From assembly GCA_000403335.2 (NCBI GenBank), contig KE159632.1, positions 70,986 to 134,985 of the forward strand: DNA of 64,000 bases, read 5' to 3'. The notes below the pieces were generated by a model that saw only the letters and a program-made list of their open reading frames with translations, searched no databases and had not been told where the DNA came from. A program made the position numbers and the translations under genes. Below are positions 7,922 to 16,073 of the stretch, in pieces. Origin of the DNA: Lachnospiraceae bacterium MD335. Lineage in GTDB: Bacteria > Bacillota > Clostridia > Lachnospirales > Lachnospiraceae. How positions within the stretch are numbered: position 1 is the stretch's first letter; each line of letters opens with the position of its first letter.

Positions 7922-9862
7922 CTACTGTTTCTGATAAAAATTACATTGATAGCCATCAGCCCGAAGCGGCAGCCCCTCCGCCCACTCTGGCTGTACCGCC
8001 ATAATTTCACACATCTCATCCACGGAGCCGATGCCCTCCGGCACTTCCGCTATGATCTCATCATGGCAGTGCATCACGATGGGATAACCTTTCTTCTCCA
8101 CACGGAGCATTGCCTCCGCCAGTAAATCCCGCGCCGTCCCCTGCACGATGTTCTCCACCAGCTTGGGACCGTAGGTCTCTATCCGGCTCCATTTCTTGTT
8201 TTCAGAAATCCCCTCATAGGTCAGGCCGTCCCTGCCAAATCGGTTCACAGCCATCCTCGGTTTTACATAGGACAGCTTGCGCCCGGACGGGAGCGTAATA
8301 AATAAAATGCCGCTCTTATATTCAAAAATAATTCTTCCTACCTTCGTCCGCTGTTTTTCCGTGACCGCCTTTATTGCCGCCGCATCCACGTCCCACCAGA
8401 ACTGCACCATATGCGGATTGGCTTTCCGCCATGCCGCCACAAGCGGAGGAAGTTCATCTTCGGTCAGCCCCATATCCAAAGCCCCCATTGAAACGAGTGC
8501 GCCAGTGGAGCCGCCATATTGGCAGGCGAGGGAAGCTACTTTACCTTTCGCCCGCTCCGAACTGCCCTTTCCGATCTCCGCCATAGGGATGCCGAACATC
8601 CTCGATGCCGTCATTTCATACAGCTTCCCGTCACCACGGAAAACGTCCAGCACCCATTCCTCGCCGGAGAGCCACCCCATGACACGGGCTTCTATGGCAG
8701 AAAAGTCCGCCACCACAAAGCGGCATCCCGGCTTTGGAATGAAAGCTGTGCGGATTAATTCCGATAAAACATTCGGTGTGGAATCAAATAATAATTCGAT
8801 ATCTTCAAAACGCCCCTGCTTTACAAGTTCCCTCGCCAATTCCAGATCGGGTAAATGGTTCTGAGGCAGGTTTTGAATCTGCACCAGGCGCCCCGCAAAC
8901 CTTCCGGTCCTATTGGCTCCATAAAACTGCAATAAACCATGAACACGCCCATCGGAACAGACACTTCTCTCCATAGCCTCATATTTCTTCACGGACGTTT
9001 TCGCCATCAGCAGCCGGAGCCGCAACAGTTCCTCCACTTCCCCGTCCGTCTCCGCTATCATCTCCGCCACTGCCTTTTTGGAAAGGCTCTCCGCCTCCAT
9101 CCCCATGTCCCCAAGCCAGCCCTTTAGCTGCGCCACGGAATTGGGGTTCTCCAAGCCCGTCAGTTCATAGGCGCGTTTCGTCACAACCTCTTTATGGAGC
9201 CGCTCACAGGCAATGGCCTGTTCCACCAGCCCCATATCCACCAATACGCCCCGGTCATTGATGCGCTGGTCTAAGCGGTACAGTTCCATCTCGCTTTCCG
9301 GGATGGGGAAATTATGCAGTTTCCTGCGGATGGATTTCTCCACATCCACATCCCTTTTGCAGTAGGTCTTGAAAAGCTCCCACTTCTCCGGCGCATGGCA
9401 GGGGAGGTTCCGTGTCCTGCCGCCGTTTGCTTTCGTTGGCTTGCAAGGGACGCAGAAATACCTTATAAGCTCTTTCCCTTCCTTCATCTTCTGCTCGTCC
9501 AGGCCAAGCACCCTGCCCACATCCTCCAGTGACCGGGGCAGGGCGAGCATGACCGCCTGTACCGCGCTGCAATGCCAGGACTCCGGGGGAATGTACCTCC
9601 CGAAATGCTTTGACAGGCAGGTGCGCTCGAAGTTGGCGTTGTATGCCGTCTTGGTCACTGACACGTCAAAGATGGCTTCCTCCACCTCTGCCGGGAGCTT
9701 CTCACCCTGCGCTAAATCTATGATCTGTGTTTCCCCTCCGTCAAAGGAATAGGCAAACAGCAGAATCTCAAAAGCAGGGCTGTCCGCATAGGCGTATACC
9801 CCGCATTTGATCAAATCCACATCCGAAAATGACTCTATGTCGGCTGCTAAGATTCGTCCCAT
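7922..9862 (-). CDS. phage family A DNA polymerase
   Basis: A 646-residue DNA polymerase I-type enzyme. The N-terminus has the 3'-5' exonuclease motif DIES (residues 8-11). The polymerase palm shows motif A VADFSAIEARVMGW (about residue 384), motif B region KGKVASLACQYGGSTGAL and motif C MHCHDEIIAEV (about residue 600). There is no 5'-3' exonuclease domain, as usual for phage polymerases. AAGGAGC precedes the ATG. It lies directly after the DUF2815 gene and is expected to replicate the phage genome together with VapE and the helicase. A fragment of a second copy of this gene's 5' end lies near 54.2 kb. Confidence 0.95.
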   Translation of the reverse strand: MGRILAADIESFSDVDLIKCGVYAYADSPAFEILLFAYSFDGGETQIIDLAQGEKLPAEVEEAIFDVSVTKTAYNANFERTCLSKHFGRYIPPESWHCSAVQAVMLALPRSLEDVGRVLGLDEQKMKEGKELIRYFCVPCKPTKANGGRTRNLPCHAPEKWELFKTYCKRDVDVEKSIRRKLHNFPIPESEMELYRLDQRINDRGVLVDMGLVEQAIACERLHKEVVTKRAYELTGLENPNSVAQLKGWLGDMGMEAESLSKKAVAEMIAETDGEVEELLRLRLLMAKTSVKKYEAMERSVCSDGRVHGLLQFYGANRTGRFAGRLVQIQNLPQNHLPDLELARELVKQGRFEDIELLFDSTPNVLSELIRTAFIPKPGCRFVVADFSAIEARVMGWLSGEEWVLDVFRGDGKLYEMTASRMFGIPMAEIGKGSSERAKGKVASLACQYGGSTGALVSMGALDMGLTEDELPPLVAAWRKANPHMVQFWWDVDAAAIKAVTEKQRTKVGRIIFEYKSGILFITLPSGRKLSYVKPRMAVNRFGRDGLTYEGISENKKWSRIETYGPKLVENIVQGTARDLLAEAMLRVEKKGYPIVMHCHDEIIAEVPEGIGSVDEMCEIMAVQPEWAEGLPLRADGYQCNFYQKQ

Positions 9863-9928
9863 TTCTTGGCTCCTTCCTGCGTATTTATTTTGGATGACGG
9901 GCGGCAGTTCCCCGCCGCCCTGATTCCC

Positions 9929-10483
9929 TTATCCAAGAAAATCTTCCTCGTCATCCACTTCCACCGCGTCAAAGTCATCCTCGGCGTTCGTCCTTCCGCC
10001 CAGCGACTCCCCGTCACGCAGCTTCTGGATGTTGCCAAGCCCTGCGGCAATGCCCTTATTGCCGTTGGTGGAAAAGCCGTAGAAGTTCACGCTGATCCTG
10101 CCATAGCACCCGGAATATACCTCCGACTGGTCGAGGATGGGCTGTACGTTCCTGTCCACCACCTGCGGTGCCTGCTTGCTGTTGGCGTTGAAGAAGTAGC
10201 TGTCCGCATACGCCTCATCCTCCGGGCGGTCAATGTCGCCGTCCCTTAAAGGCAGTTTCAGGTTCGCCGGGACCTTACCGCCCCACTTGGAGACGGAATC
10301 CTTCTTCGCCTGCTCTATCGCCCTCTTGATCTTATCAATGGTTTCCGTGTCCGACTTCGGTATGATGGCCGATACGGAATACTTCGGGTCCCCGTCACTG
10401 ACGGCATTTGGCTCCCAGCAGTGCAGGTAGGAAAACCTGCACGGTACGATCACTTTTGTCAAATTCGCATTTTCATTACTCAT
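9929..10483 (-). CDS. DUF2815 protein, probable ssDNA-binding
   Basis: A 184-residue protein of the DUF2815 family. It begins MSNENANLTKVIVPCRFSY, and the acidic C-terminal tail (DDFDAVEVDDEEDFLG) is the hallmark of single-strand DNA-binding proteins that recruit partners. The ATG at 10483 has AAGGAGG at 10 bases; an ATG three codons upstream is too close to it. It is a partner of DUF2800 upstream and the polymerase downstream, a gene order common in Clostridia phages. The last codons of a second copy are found at 54.4 kb. Confidence 0.85.
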   Translation of the reverse strand: MSNENANLTKVIVPCRFSYLHCWEPNAVSDGDPKYSVSAIIPKSDTETIDKIKRAIEQAKKDSVSKWGGKVPANLKLPLRDGDIDRPEDEAYADSYFFNANSKQAPQVVDRNVQPILDQSEVYSGCYGRISVNFYGFSTNGNKGIAAGLGNIQKLRDGESLGGRTNAEDDFDAVEVDDEEDFLG

Positions 10484-10488
10484 GGTAT

Positions 10489-11622
10489 TCATTCCTCCTT
10501 AAAATCCGCCTCCGCGGTTGCTGCGGCAATCTCCTGCCTCTTATCCGATTCCGGCACTAAGGTCACTTTGCCCTGGGGCTTGTAGACCAGCTTCCCAAGT
10601 ACCTCTGCAAATCTCTTCTTCCCAAGCAGACGCTCCATCTCCGTGATGCCGATGAGCGTCTTTTTGTAGATGTCCGTGTACCCGGCCTTCTGCGCCGCCT
10701 GTGCCACTTCCTCCTCATCCGTGTATCTCCTGTTGCTCCTGCCCTCGACTAACTTGAAGCCGGCCCACTTTTTCCCCTTCGTGACCGCCTCGTCCTGTGC
10801 ATAGGCATAGACGTCCGCAGACCATTTGGCAAGCTCGTCCGCCACTTTCAGGACTTCCGCTATCTCGTCATCAGACAACAGCGGCGGTGCCTTGAACTCC
10901 ATCTGCGCCAATCTTAAATATTCCTCCGCCCTCGCCCTGCAGGTGTTCTTCGCCTTGCAGAAACGGCACCAGTCGCCGGAATGGTACTCGCCCTCTCCCT
11001 TGATGGCAAGCACCGCCTTTGGCTTTAACTCCATCTCCACCCATTCCATCAGGTCCTTTACGGAAATCTCCCATGTGCTGACGGATTCCAGACGCGGCTG
11101 GTAGATGGTCATGCGGATCATTTCAATGTCATAGAGGGCATCAAATAATTCCAATGCGCCTAATCCGTATAACATCATCTGCGGGTTCCATTCCGCATCC
11201 ACTGCCACGCCCTTCCCGTACTTTAGGTCGATGACGGTCAGCACCTTGTCAGCCACGATAAGCAAATCCCCGGTGCCGAACCCCTCCGGCACGTAGGTGG
11301 AATAGTCCAGCCGCTGCTCGATCAAAACAATAGGGTCTTTGCATTCCTGCCTTGCAAGCTCCACCTGCTCCATCGCAAAGGCCACATACCCGTCCGTGCA
11401 TTCCTCCATCTCGTCACAGTGGTAATCCGACACCGGGCGCTTTGACCGCCTTTTTAATGCCTTTTTCAGCTTATGCTCCGCAAGGGCGTGGGCGGCGGTG
11501 CCTTCCTCGGCATAGACGCTGCCGCCAGGCTCCTCCTGAAACTGCTCCTCCAGCCGTGCGGACGGCGTGCAGGAGAGCCACCGCTTGGACGAGGATGCGG
11601 AAAGAAGCGCGTGTTTCCCCAT
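10489..11622 (-). CDS. DUF2800 PD-(D/E)XK nuclease (RecB/Cas4-like)
   Basis: A 377-residue DUF2800 protein from ATG 11622 (a GTG one codon earlier is possible). Nuclease motifs: GTGDLLIVADKVLTVIDLKYG, with the Asp and the D-x-K, and a C-terminal cysteine group WCRFCKAKNTC that in RecB/Cas4-type enzymes holds an iron-sulphur cluster. It probably acts as a phage recombination exonuclease with DUF2815 as the single-strand partner. The start overlaps the upstream stop (TGATG) and its end overlaps the next reading frame. Confidence 0.88.
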   Translation of the reverse strand: MGKHALLSASSSKRWLSCTPSARLEEQFQEEPGGSVYAEEGTAAHALAEHKLKKALKRRSKRPVSDYHCDEMEECTDGYVAFAMEQVELARQECKDPIVLIEQRLDYSTYVPEGFGTGDLLIVADKVLTVIDLKYGKGVAVDAEWNPQMMLYGLGALELFDALYDIEMIRMTIYQPRLESVSTWEISVKDLMEWVEMELKPKAVLAIKGEGEYHSGDWCRFCKAKNTCRARAEEYLRLAQMEFKAPPLLSDDEIAEVLKVADELAKWSADVYAYAQDEAVTKGKKWAGFKLVEGRSNRRYTDEEEVAQAAQKAGYTDIYKKTLIGITEMERLLGKKRFAEVLGKLVYKPQGKVTLVPESDKRQEIAAATAEADFKEE

Positions 11623-11927
11623 CACAGCACCTGCGCTTCCTGCATCAGCGCCGGGTAGTCCTCCGGCTTCACCGCCGAGAGCTTCGCCGCGCCGTACTTC
11701 TGCAAAAGTTCCTTGATCTCCTTTGACTTTCCCTCCTGTGTTTTCTGTGCCATCAGTGCGCGGATGCCCTCCAGCGTGGCAGGGGATTCCTGCTGTGCTT
11801 TTTCCGTAGCTGGCGGCTGTGCTTTCACAGCTTTTTCCTTCGTGCCTCCCTCCGCTCTGGCAAGGCCGCGCAGACCTTCCGCAACGATGGAGAAACCTTC
11901 CGCAATCCTCAATAATTCACTTCCCAT
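11622..11927 (-). CDS. small phage protein, unknown
   Basis: A 101-residue protein with a helical N-terminus (GSELLRIAEGFSIVAEGLRGL), a low-complexity middle rich in Ala, Gln and Pro, and a helical end (IKELLQKYGAAKLSAVKPED). GGAGGG precedes the ATG. The C-terminal stretch resembles a short motif found in many phage proteins upstream of DUF2800. It is part of the same operon. Function unknown. Confidence 0.6.
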   Translation of the reverse strand: MGSELLRIAEGFSIVAEGLRGLARAEGGTKEKAVKAQPPATEKAQQESPATLEGIRALMAQKTQEGKSKEIKELLQKYGAAKLSAVKPEDYPALMQEAQVL

Positions 11928-12242
11928 TTACATTCCCTCCGTTTCCTTAAAAATGATTCCCTTTCCCTGTTCTGTGGCATAGGCGATCTCCGCCGCCATC
12001 CCTTCGGTGGCTTCCCCGAACACCCACACCTCGTCACACAGGGCGAGCAGCTCCATCCCCATAGAGATGCCGAGCCGCCTCTCTTCCTCTATCCCCTCAT
12101 TCAAGAACTGAGGGAATAAGAGGTGCGGTGCAACAGGCAGGAACCCCTGCTCACACGCCATGCGGCAATAGGCCGCCGCTTTCCTTGCATTCCCTTCCAT
12201 GTCGCCGCGGAAGGGGCTACAGATAAAAACCTTCTTACGCAT
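11928..12242 (-). CDS. DUF4406, nucleoside deoxyribosyltransferase-like
   Basis: A 104-residue protein of the DUF4406 family, which has the fold of nucleoside 2-deoxyribosyltransferases. Visible: KKVFICSPFRGD at the N-terminus, PVAPHLLFPQFL, and CDEVWVFGE, all typical. ATG 12242 has GGAG at 6 bases and overlaps the preceding stop; an ATG at 12254 is the alternative. Phage members may alter nucleotides or nucleotide pools, but the reaction is not established. Confidence 0.75.
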   Translation of the reverse strand: MRKKVFICSPFRGDMEGNARKAAAYCRMACEQGFLPVAPHLLFPQFLNEGIEEERRLGISMGMELLALCDEVWVFGEATEGMAAEIAYATEQGKGIIFKETEGM

Positions 12243-12403
12243 CAGCGTCTCCATCCTTTTTTCGCTTTCCTTTCCTGTACCGCCGCCTTTGCGGCTTCAT
12301 AGGCTTCCACTTCCTTCTCGATCTGCATCAGCTTGGCGGCGAGGCTTTTCGCAACAATGCTGATCGCCTGTAAGATGCCGATGAGCTCCTGTGATTTTTC
12401 CAT
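12242..12403 (-). CDS. small phage protein, 53 residues
   Basis: Starts at ATG 12403, with AAAGGAGG upstream; the frame stays open further but the N-terminal extension has no ribosome site. The sequence MEKSQELIGILQAISIVAKS is similar in kind to the start of the 101-residue gene downstream (helix with IVAxSLA). The tail is a Lys/Ala coiled coil ending KKGWRR. Function unknown. Confidence 0.5.
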   Translation of the reverse strand: MEKSQELIGILQAISIVAKSLAAKLMQIEKEVEAYEAAKAAVQERKAKKGWRR

Positions 12404-12564
12404 AGGCTCCGTTCCCTCCTTTCCGGGGCTGATAACCTTGTACCCCTTCACTGTCGTAATGACACTTTTTTGAAATGTGACGATGGAAAACGGAAAGAAA
12501 TTTATAAACCGTTCGACAAACATACGGAAATATGCTGAAAAATTCCGTATGCCGTCAAATAATG

Positions 12565-13011
12565 TCATTTATGCACATCAAATCCCCTATCCTCAAAAAA
12601 CAGGCGCAGCTTTTCCATTACCCTCTGCTTCCGTGAAGATACCGTTGTCCTGCTCTCATTCTTTGATTTTGCAAACTCGCTGACCTGCATTTCCTCCCCG
12701 AACACCTTCATGGCAAGCTCCCGTTCTTCCGGCAGGAGGGAATCCATAGCGTCCTGCAGCACACCAAGCAGCATCCGTTTTTCCGCCAGTTCCTCCATGC
12801 TCTCCGCAAACAGCTCCGTCCGCATATCGTTCTCTTTCCATTCCTCGTAGGATTCTTCCGTGTAGCCGTTCTGCTCCATCGCTTCCCGGTTCCTCTGCTC
12901 CCTTTTCTTCATCTGCCACCACGGCCTAAAGTAATTCCTGTATTCCTCTTCCGTTACATTCATTGTGATTTCTTCGTTCCCTGACTTGATCCTGATGATT
13001 TTTTCAGACAT
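12565..13011 (-). CDS. sigma-70-like regulator heading the phage operon
   Basis: A 148-residue protein. The N-terminal half has a motif common in Clostridia phages (VTEEEYRNYFRPWWQMKKRE). The C-terminal half is a region 4-like HTH (LPEERELAMKVFGEEMQVSEF, then SRTTVSSRKQRVMEKLR). It is the first gene of the minus-strand replication block and probably controls it. AAAGGA precedes ATG 13011, and an inverted repeat at 13026-13043 overlaps the leader. Confidence 0.72.
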   Translation of the reverse strand: MSEKIIRIKSGNEEITMNVTEEEYRNYFRPWWQMKKREQRNREAMEQNGYTEESYEEWKENDMRTELFAESMEELAEKRMLLGVLQDAMDSLLPEERELAMKVFGEEMQVSEFAKSKNESRTTVSSRKQRVMEKLRLFFEDRGFDVHK

Positions 13012-13025
13012 AAAAGCGTTCCTTT

Positions 13026-13043
13026 CTTTACGCCTTCGTAAAG
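13026..13043. promoter_or_regulatory. inverted repeat before the phage operon
   Basis: A perfect 7-bp inverted repeat, CTTTACG-CCTT-CGTAAAG, sits about 15 bases upstream of the start of the sigma-like gene, next to its ribosome site. It could be an operator or an mRNA hairpin that limits translation. Confidence 0.5.
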
Positions 13044-13089
13044 CCAGAAACGCTTCTATTTTTGATATGAAATTAATTGAAAATGGAAA

Positions 13090-13140
13090 AATGGCCGGAG
13101 TAAGCTAAGGCTCATTGTCTCTAGCTTCACTCCGGCCATT
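13090..13140 (-). terminator. long hairpin terminator
   Basis: A 12-bp perfect outer stem (AATGGCCGGAGT with its complement), then a second pairing AGCTA/TAGCT inside. On the minus strand it is followed by a T-rich run, so it should end the Com-like transcript. An almost identical hairpin lies at 63587-63630. Confidence 0.75.
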
Positions 13141-13183
13141 CGTGACTCGATGTCCCCTGGTCCCACTCGCTCGGTAGTAAGTC

Positions 13184-13336
13184 TTATTTAGCTGTCTCCG
13201 TGACCTGTAGTAGCCATTCCAATTTGACTATCCTCCCGCATTCGGGGCACCTTACCTTCAAGACTACGCGCCCTCCCGCGGTGGCAATAATATCGCAGAT
13301 CCGTCCTTTGCAAGCGGGGCATCTGACCATACACAT
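13184..13336 (-). CDS. Com-like zinc-ribbon protein
   Basis: A 50-residue protein, ATG 13336 with GGAGG at 8 bases. Two CPxC knuckles (VRCPACKG and VRCPECGRIVKLEW) form one zinc ribbon. The layout matches the Com family of small phage proteins, best known as translational activator of mom in phage Mu. A paralogue of identical length at 63675-63827 is followed by the same hairpin. Binding of RNA is a family-level inference. Confidence 0.7.
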   Translation of the reverse strand: MCMVRCPACKGRICDIIATAGGRVVLKVRCPECGRIVKLEWLLQVTETAK

Positions 13337-13496
13337 ACCGTATACCTCCACAGCCTGTTTTGGATGACAAAGCCATGTTATGCACTCAGCATAAAATGTC
13401 CCATCGGTGGAAATTACCAAAAATTCCCATTGCCTGTTACCAGTATGACCCGGAATGCCGCCCCTTAATCACGGAATGCATAAAAAAACAGCAGAA

Positions 13497-13679
13497 TCAT
13501 CTCCGCCGTTTCTTCCTCTCATATATGCCCGCCTCTATCCCTTCCGGGCCGAAGTGCAGCCTTACCAGTTTTCCGCAGTGCTGGCATTTGATCTCAAGGA
13601 CCGTCCACTCCGTCTCTGTTCCCTCATCGTCCAAAATGCGCCGCCTGCATTTGGGGTTGGGGCATCTGATCATTTCCAT
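13497..13679 (-). CDS. second Com-like zinc-ribbon protein
   Basis: A 60-residue protein, ATG 13679 with GGAGGCGG upstream. Cysteine pairs MIRCPNPKCRRR and EIKCQHCGKLVRLHF form a zinc ribbon like that of the neighbour. The basic tail ERKKRRR suits nucleic acid binding. The two genes are in tandem on the minus strand and differ in sequence, so this is an old duplication or two acquisitions. Confidence 0.65.
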   Translation of the reverse strand: MEMIRCPNPKCRRRILDDEGTETEWTVLEIKCQHCGKLVRLHFGPEGIEAGIYERKKRRR

Positions 13680-13739
13680 CTGCCACCGCCTCCTTTACTC
13701 CACTCCGGCCAGTAACCGGCCTTATTTTCCGCCTCCCCG

Positions 13740-13892
13740 TACTGATATGTAACAAGGGAACCAGCCTGCCTCCGCCAGTTCCCTTTTATCGTTTGTGCAT
13801 TATTGGTTTTCTCCCTGCTCCCCGATTCCCCAATCTGCCGGAAAACCGGGGAAGCCTGCCCTGTCCGCCCACTGTGGCTTATTGGAGATATG
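13740..13892. repeat. direct repeat, left copy, flanking the reductase/HxlR pair
   Basis: About 150 bases that recur, with substitutions and small indels, at 15127-15278 in the same orientation. Shared blocks include CTTTTTATCGTTTGTGCAT-like, CCGGGGGAGCCTGCCCTGT-like and TGTGGCTTATTG stretches. The pair brackets two genes of lower GC. Confidence 0.7.
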
Positions 13893-13971
13893 TTGCTTTA
13901 AGACCATATCAAAAAAGCATACGCATATTATTCGCATTTCTTTTTATGGAAAACTATAGAACAGTTCACTC

Positions 13972-14625
13972 TTAATTTTCCACATATAAAGCTAATCTTT
14001 TTCCCATATCAAATGCGCTTTGACAATCTATCGGAAATCGTTCCCTTCTTATCCTTGCTTTATGTTTCTCACTAAAGTTAGATGCCGCATATTCCGAATA
14101 ATCATCAAACTGATAGCAGTCTGCCGAAACTACATATTCCGATTGACCATTTAAAAGCTGTAAATAATTCTTATTGTTCTCAAATATATATTGATACCCA
14201 AATGATTCCAACATTTCATGTGGCAATCCCATTGTATAAACAAAGCCAGTATGTATCACACCTGTAAAATTTGTACGTTCCGCAGAATCATAGGAAAGAT
14301 TAGCAAATATCAGTCGCTCTATAAATGATTTCATTTCTCCGGTAATATTACCCAAATATACTGGCGATCCAAGCAGCAAAACATCACTTGACATTATCCG
14401 CCTCAACACTTCTGTCATATCATCCTTCATTACACAGCACTCAGCCACTTTACCTACTTTCCTCTTACAGCTAAAACAACTGCAACAGCCTTTGAACTCT
14501 AAATCATAAAGATGAACCAATCCTATCTCTGCACCTGCTGATGCCGCCCCATCAAGGGCTTTCTTTAGTAAAGTAGCTGTGTTCCAGTTTTTTCTTGGGC
14601 TTCCGTTAATTGCTATTGCCTTCAT
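13972..14625 (-). CDS. flavodoxin-fold NAD(P)H-dependent FMN reductase
   Basis: A 217-residue protein of the NADPH-dependent FMN reductase family. The flavin phosphate loop is at the N-terminus (AINGSPRKNWNTATLL). A cysteine group (CCSCFSCKR) follows, then LLGSPVYLGNITGEMKSFIERL for the isoalloxazine side. Such enzymes reduce flavins, quinones or nitro compounds in the cytosol. It is divergent from an HxlR regulator over a 112-bp gap, the usual arrangement for self-controlled redox enzymes. GC is lower than in the flanking phage genes, which suggests separate acquisition. Confidence 0.88.
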   Translation of the reverse strand: MKAIAINGSPRKNWNTATLLKKALDGAASAGAEIGLVHLYDLEFKGCCSCFSCKRKVGKVAECCVMKDDMTEVLRRIMSSDVLLLGSPVYLGNITGEMKSFIERLIFANLSYDSAERTNFTGVIHTGFVYTMGLPHEMLESFGYQYIFENNKNYLQLLNGQSEYVVSADCYQFDDYSEYAASNFSEKHKARIRRERFPIDCQSAFDMGKRLALYVEN

Positions 14626-14737
14626 AAAAATCCCTTTCTATTTACATTTTAAAATTTTTTGCTATAATCTAAGTGTAACTGTAAGATACAAAAATACAAG
14701 TACGCACATTTTTGTGCCTTAAAATAGTGAGGATAAA

Positions 14738-15097
14738 ATGTCTGACAATAACTTATACAATGGTTCATGTGAAGTCGTAAACGCCCTTAACCTTCTTAGT
14801 GGCCGCTGGAAACTGCCAATTTTGTGGAAACTATCTTATGGAAATATACGATACAATGAACTCAAACGGCAGGTTCATGGCATTACCAATATAATGCTAA
14901 CTCGTTCTCTACAGGAATTGGAAGCTCATGGTTTAGTCAGCCGCATCCAATATTCAGAGATACCTCCCCATGTAGAGTATTGCTTAACAAAATCTGGCCA
15001 AAAATTGGTTCCCGCTTTACATGAACTGAAAAAATGGGGAGAAGAACAGGCTATTCTTGAAAGACAGTTACATTCAACTTCCAATAATAAAGAATGA
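14738..15097 (+). CDS. HxlR-family transcriptional regulator
   Basis: A 119-residue winged-helix regulator. It has the typical N-terminal Cys and the sequence ALNLLSGRWKLPILWKL, then LKRQVHGITNIMLTRSLQEL and PPHVEYCLTKSG. HxlR proteins sense redox or electrophile stress and control a divergent oxidoreductase. The intergenic region holds a palindrome (GCACATTTTTGTGC, about 14704-14717) that may be the operator. The neighbour is an FMN reductase. Confidence 0.88.
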   Translation: MSDNNLYNGSCEVVNALNLLSGRWKLPILWKLSYGNIRYNELKRQVHGITNIMLTRSLQELEAHGLVSRIQYSEIPPHVEYCLTKSGQKLVPALHELKKWGEEQAILERQLHSTSNNKE

Positions 15098-15126
15098 GCA
15101 AACTCCCATAATGCACCTCATCCCCG

Positions 15127-15278
15127 CACTGACATACACAAGGGCACCAGACAGGCAATAGTTACGCTCTGCCTGGTTCCTTTTTATCGTTTGTGCATCT
15201 ACTCCCCGATTTCCCAATCTGACGGAAACCGGGGGAGCCTGCCCTGTCTTTGTCCGGCTGTGGCTTATTGAGGATATG
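15127..15278. repeat. direct repeat, right copy, flanking the reductase/HxlR pair
   Basis: Right copy of the repeat described at 13740-13892, same orientation. It begins in the gap after the HxlR gene and ends shortly before the last gene of cluster A. Confidence 0.7.
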
Positions 15279-15304
15279 CCGTCCGTGGGGCAGGCTGTTT
15301 TCAA

Positions 15305-15841
15305 TCATGATTTGCTTTTACAGAAAGTCAGGATGTCATTGATCCATTTGCCATACCGCAGATACCCGTCCCAATTCCCAAGTGTTTTCATATCGTTCAT
15401 AAGCTCGTGCGCCATTGCCATATAGTCTGCTTTTTCATGGTAGGAGGTACCACTCATCTTATCCTTCAATATCGACATGGTCATGAAATTGCTGTCTGAT
15501 TTATTCCCGGTATGTGCGTTTAACGCAAGCATCTCCGTATAAGAACAGCTATTCGGGTTCACCTTGCTTACATCCACCGTCTGCTCATACTCTTTTCCGT
15601 TTTTGTCAGTGCCCTTCACAAGATAAACCGGATTATCCTCTGAATAATCATCCGCTCTGTATACATTTGCGCTCTCCCCTGTCTTTACATGATGGATAGA
15701 AAATAATGCGTCCGGGTCAATATGTACCACATTTCCTGTTGCTTTTACATTCGCCCCGAAGCCGCCCTTCGTACTGCTTTCTGCTTTTCTTGCTCCCTGC
15801 CATGCCGGATACCCTGCTGTTCCTATTCCATTAACATTCAT
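15305..15841 (-). CDS. cluster A small protein with MNVNGIGTAGYP start
   Basis: A 178-residue protein from ATG 15841. The N-terminus MNVNGIGTAGYPAWQGARKAE is almost the same as that of the 44.0 kb protein (MSVNGIGTAGYPMTGYTARK). No cleavable signal peptide or membrane segment. The middle resembles a group of Clostridia proteins with VYLVKGTDKNGKEYEQTVDV and KVNPNSCSYTEMLALNAH. Short Gly/Asn-rich starts like this recall flagellar rod/hook-type export signals, but that is inference. Two structured leaders lie between it and the preceding gene. Last gene of cluster A. Function unknown. Confidence 0.7.
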   Translation of the reverse strand: MNVNGIGTAGYPAWQGARKAESSTKGGFGANVKATGNVVHIDPDALFSIHHVKTGESANVYRADDYSEDNPVYLVKGTDKNGKEYEQTVDVSKVNPNSCSYTEMLALNAHTGNKSDSNFMTMSILKDKMSGTSYHEKADYMAMAHELMNDMKTLGNWDGYLRYGKWINDILTFCKSKS

Positions 15842-15871
15842 TTCCTTTAATCCTCCATTATTTTTAGTATT

Positions 15872-15926
15872 GCGGCTCATCTGTCATTCAGAGCCATCTC
15901 TGCTCTCTCAATATAAGTCCGAGCAG
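15872..15926 (-). promoter_or_regulatory. structured RNA leader, copy A4
   Basis: On the minus strand: GCUC-GGACUUA-...-GAGAGC followed by GGCUCUG-...-CAGAUGAGCC. Two short stems with a conserved GGACUUA between the arms of the first, about 35 bases before the start codon at 15841. It matches the leaders at 17322-17376 and 44040-44095, with base-pair changes on both sides of the stems. Confidence 0.6.
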
Positions 15927-15985
15927 TTCATAGCTTCATTCAATCCTAACTTCCTCTGTCAAACTTCATGACAAACACCTCCCTT

Positions 15986-16030
15986 CGCCGCTCTCTCGTT
16001 CAGAGCCGCCCCTGCCCCCTTGCAGTCCGC
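15986..16030 (-). promoter_or_regulatory. structured RNA leader, copy A3
   Basis: A second copy of the leader between the DUF3879-like gene and the gene at 15841: GGACU, then GGGGC, then GGGCGGCUCUGAA-CGA-GAGAGC. It ends in GGGAGGTG followed by an ATG that opens only a 7-codon frame, so the gene it served is probably lost. Confidence 0.5.
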
Positions 16031-16058
16031 AGAGGCAGAGTTTTATGCGCCTCTGCGG
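16027..16058 (-). terminator. intercistronic hairpin
   Basis: A perfect 10-bp stem, CCGCAGAGGC with GCCTCTGCGG, just after the stop of the DUF3879-like gene. There is no long T run, so it may be a processing or stability hairpin rather than a full terminator. The same hairpin occurs at 45644-45675. Confidence 0.65.
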
Positions 16059-16073
16059 AATACGGTGTAAGGA

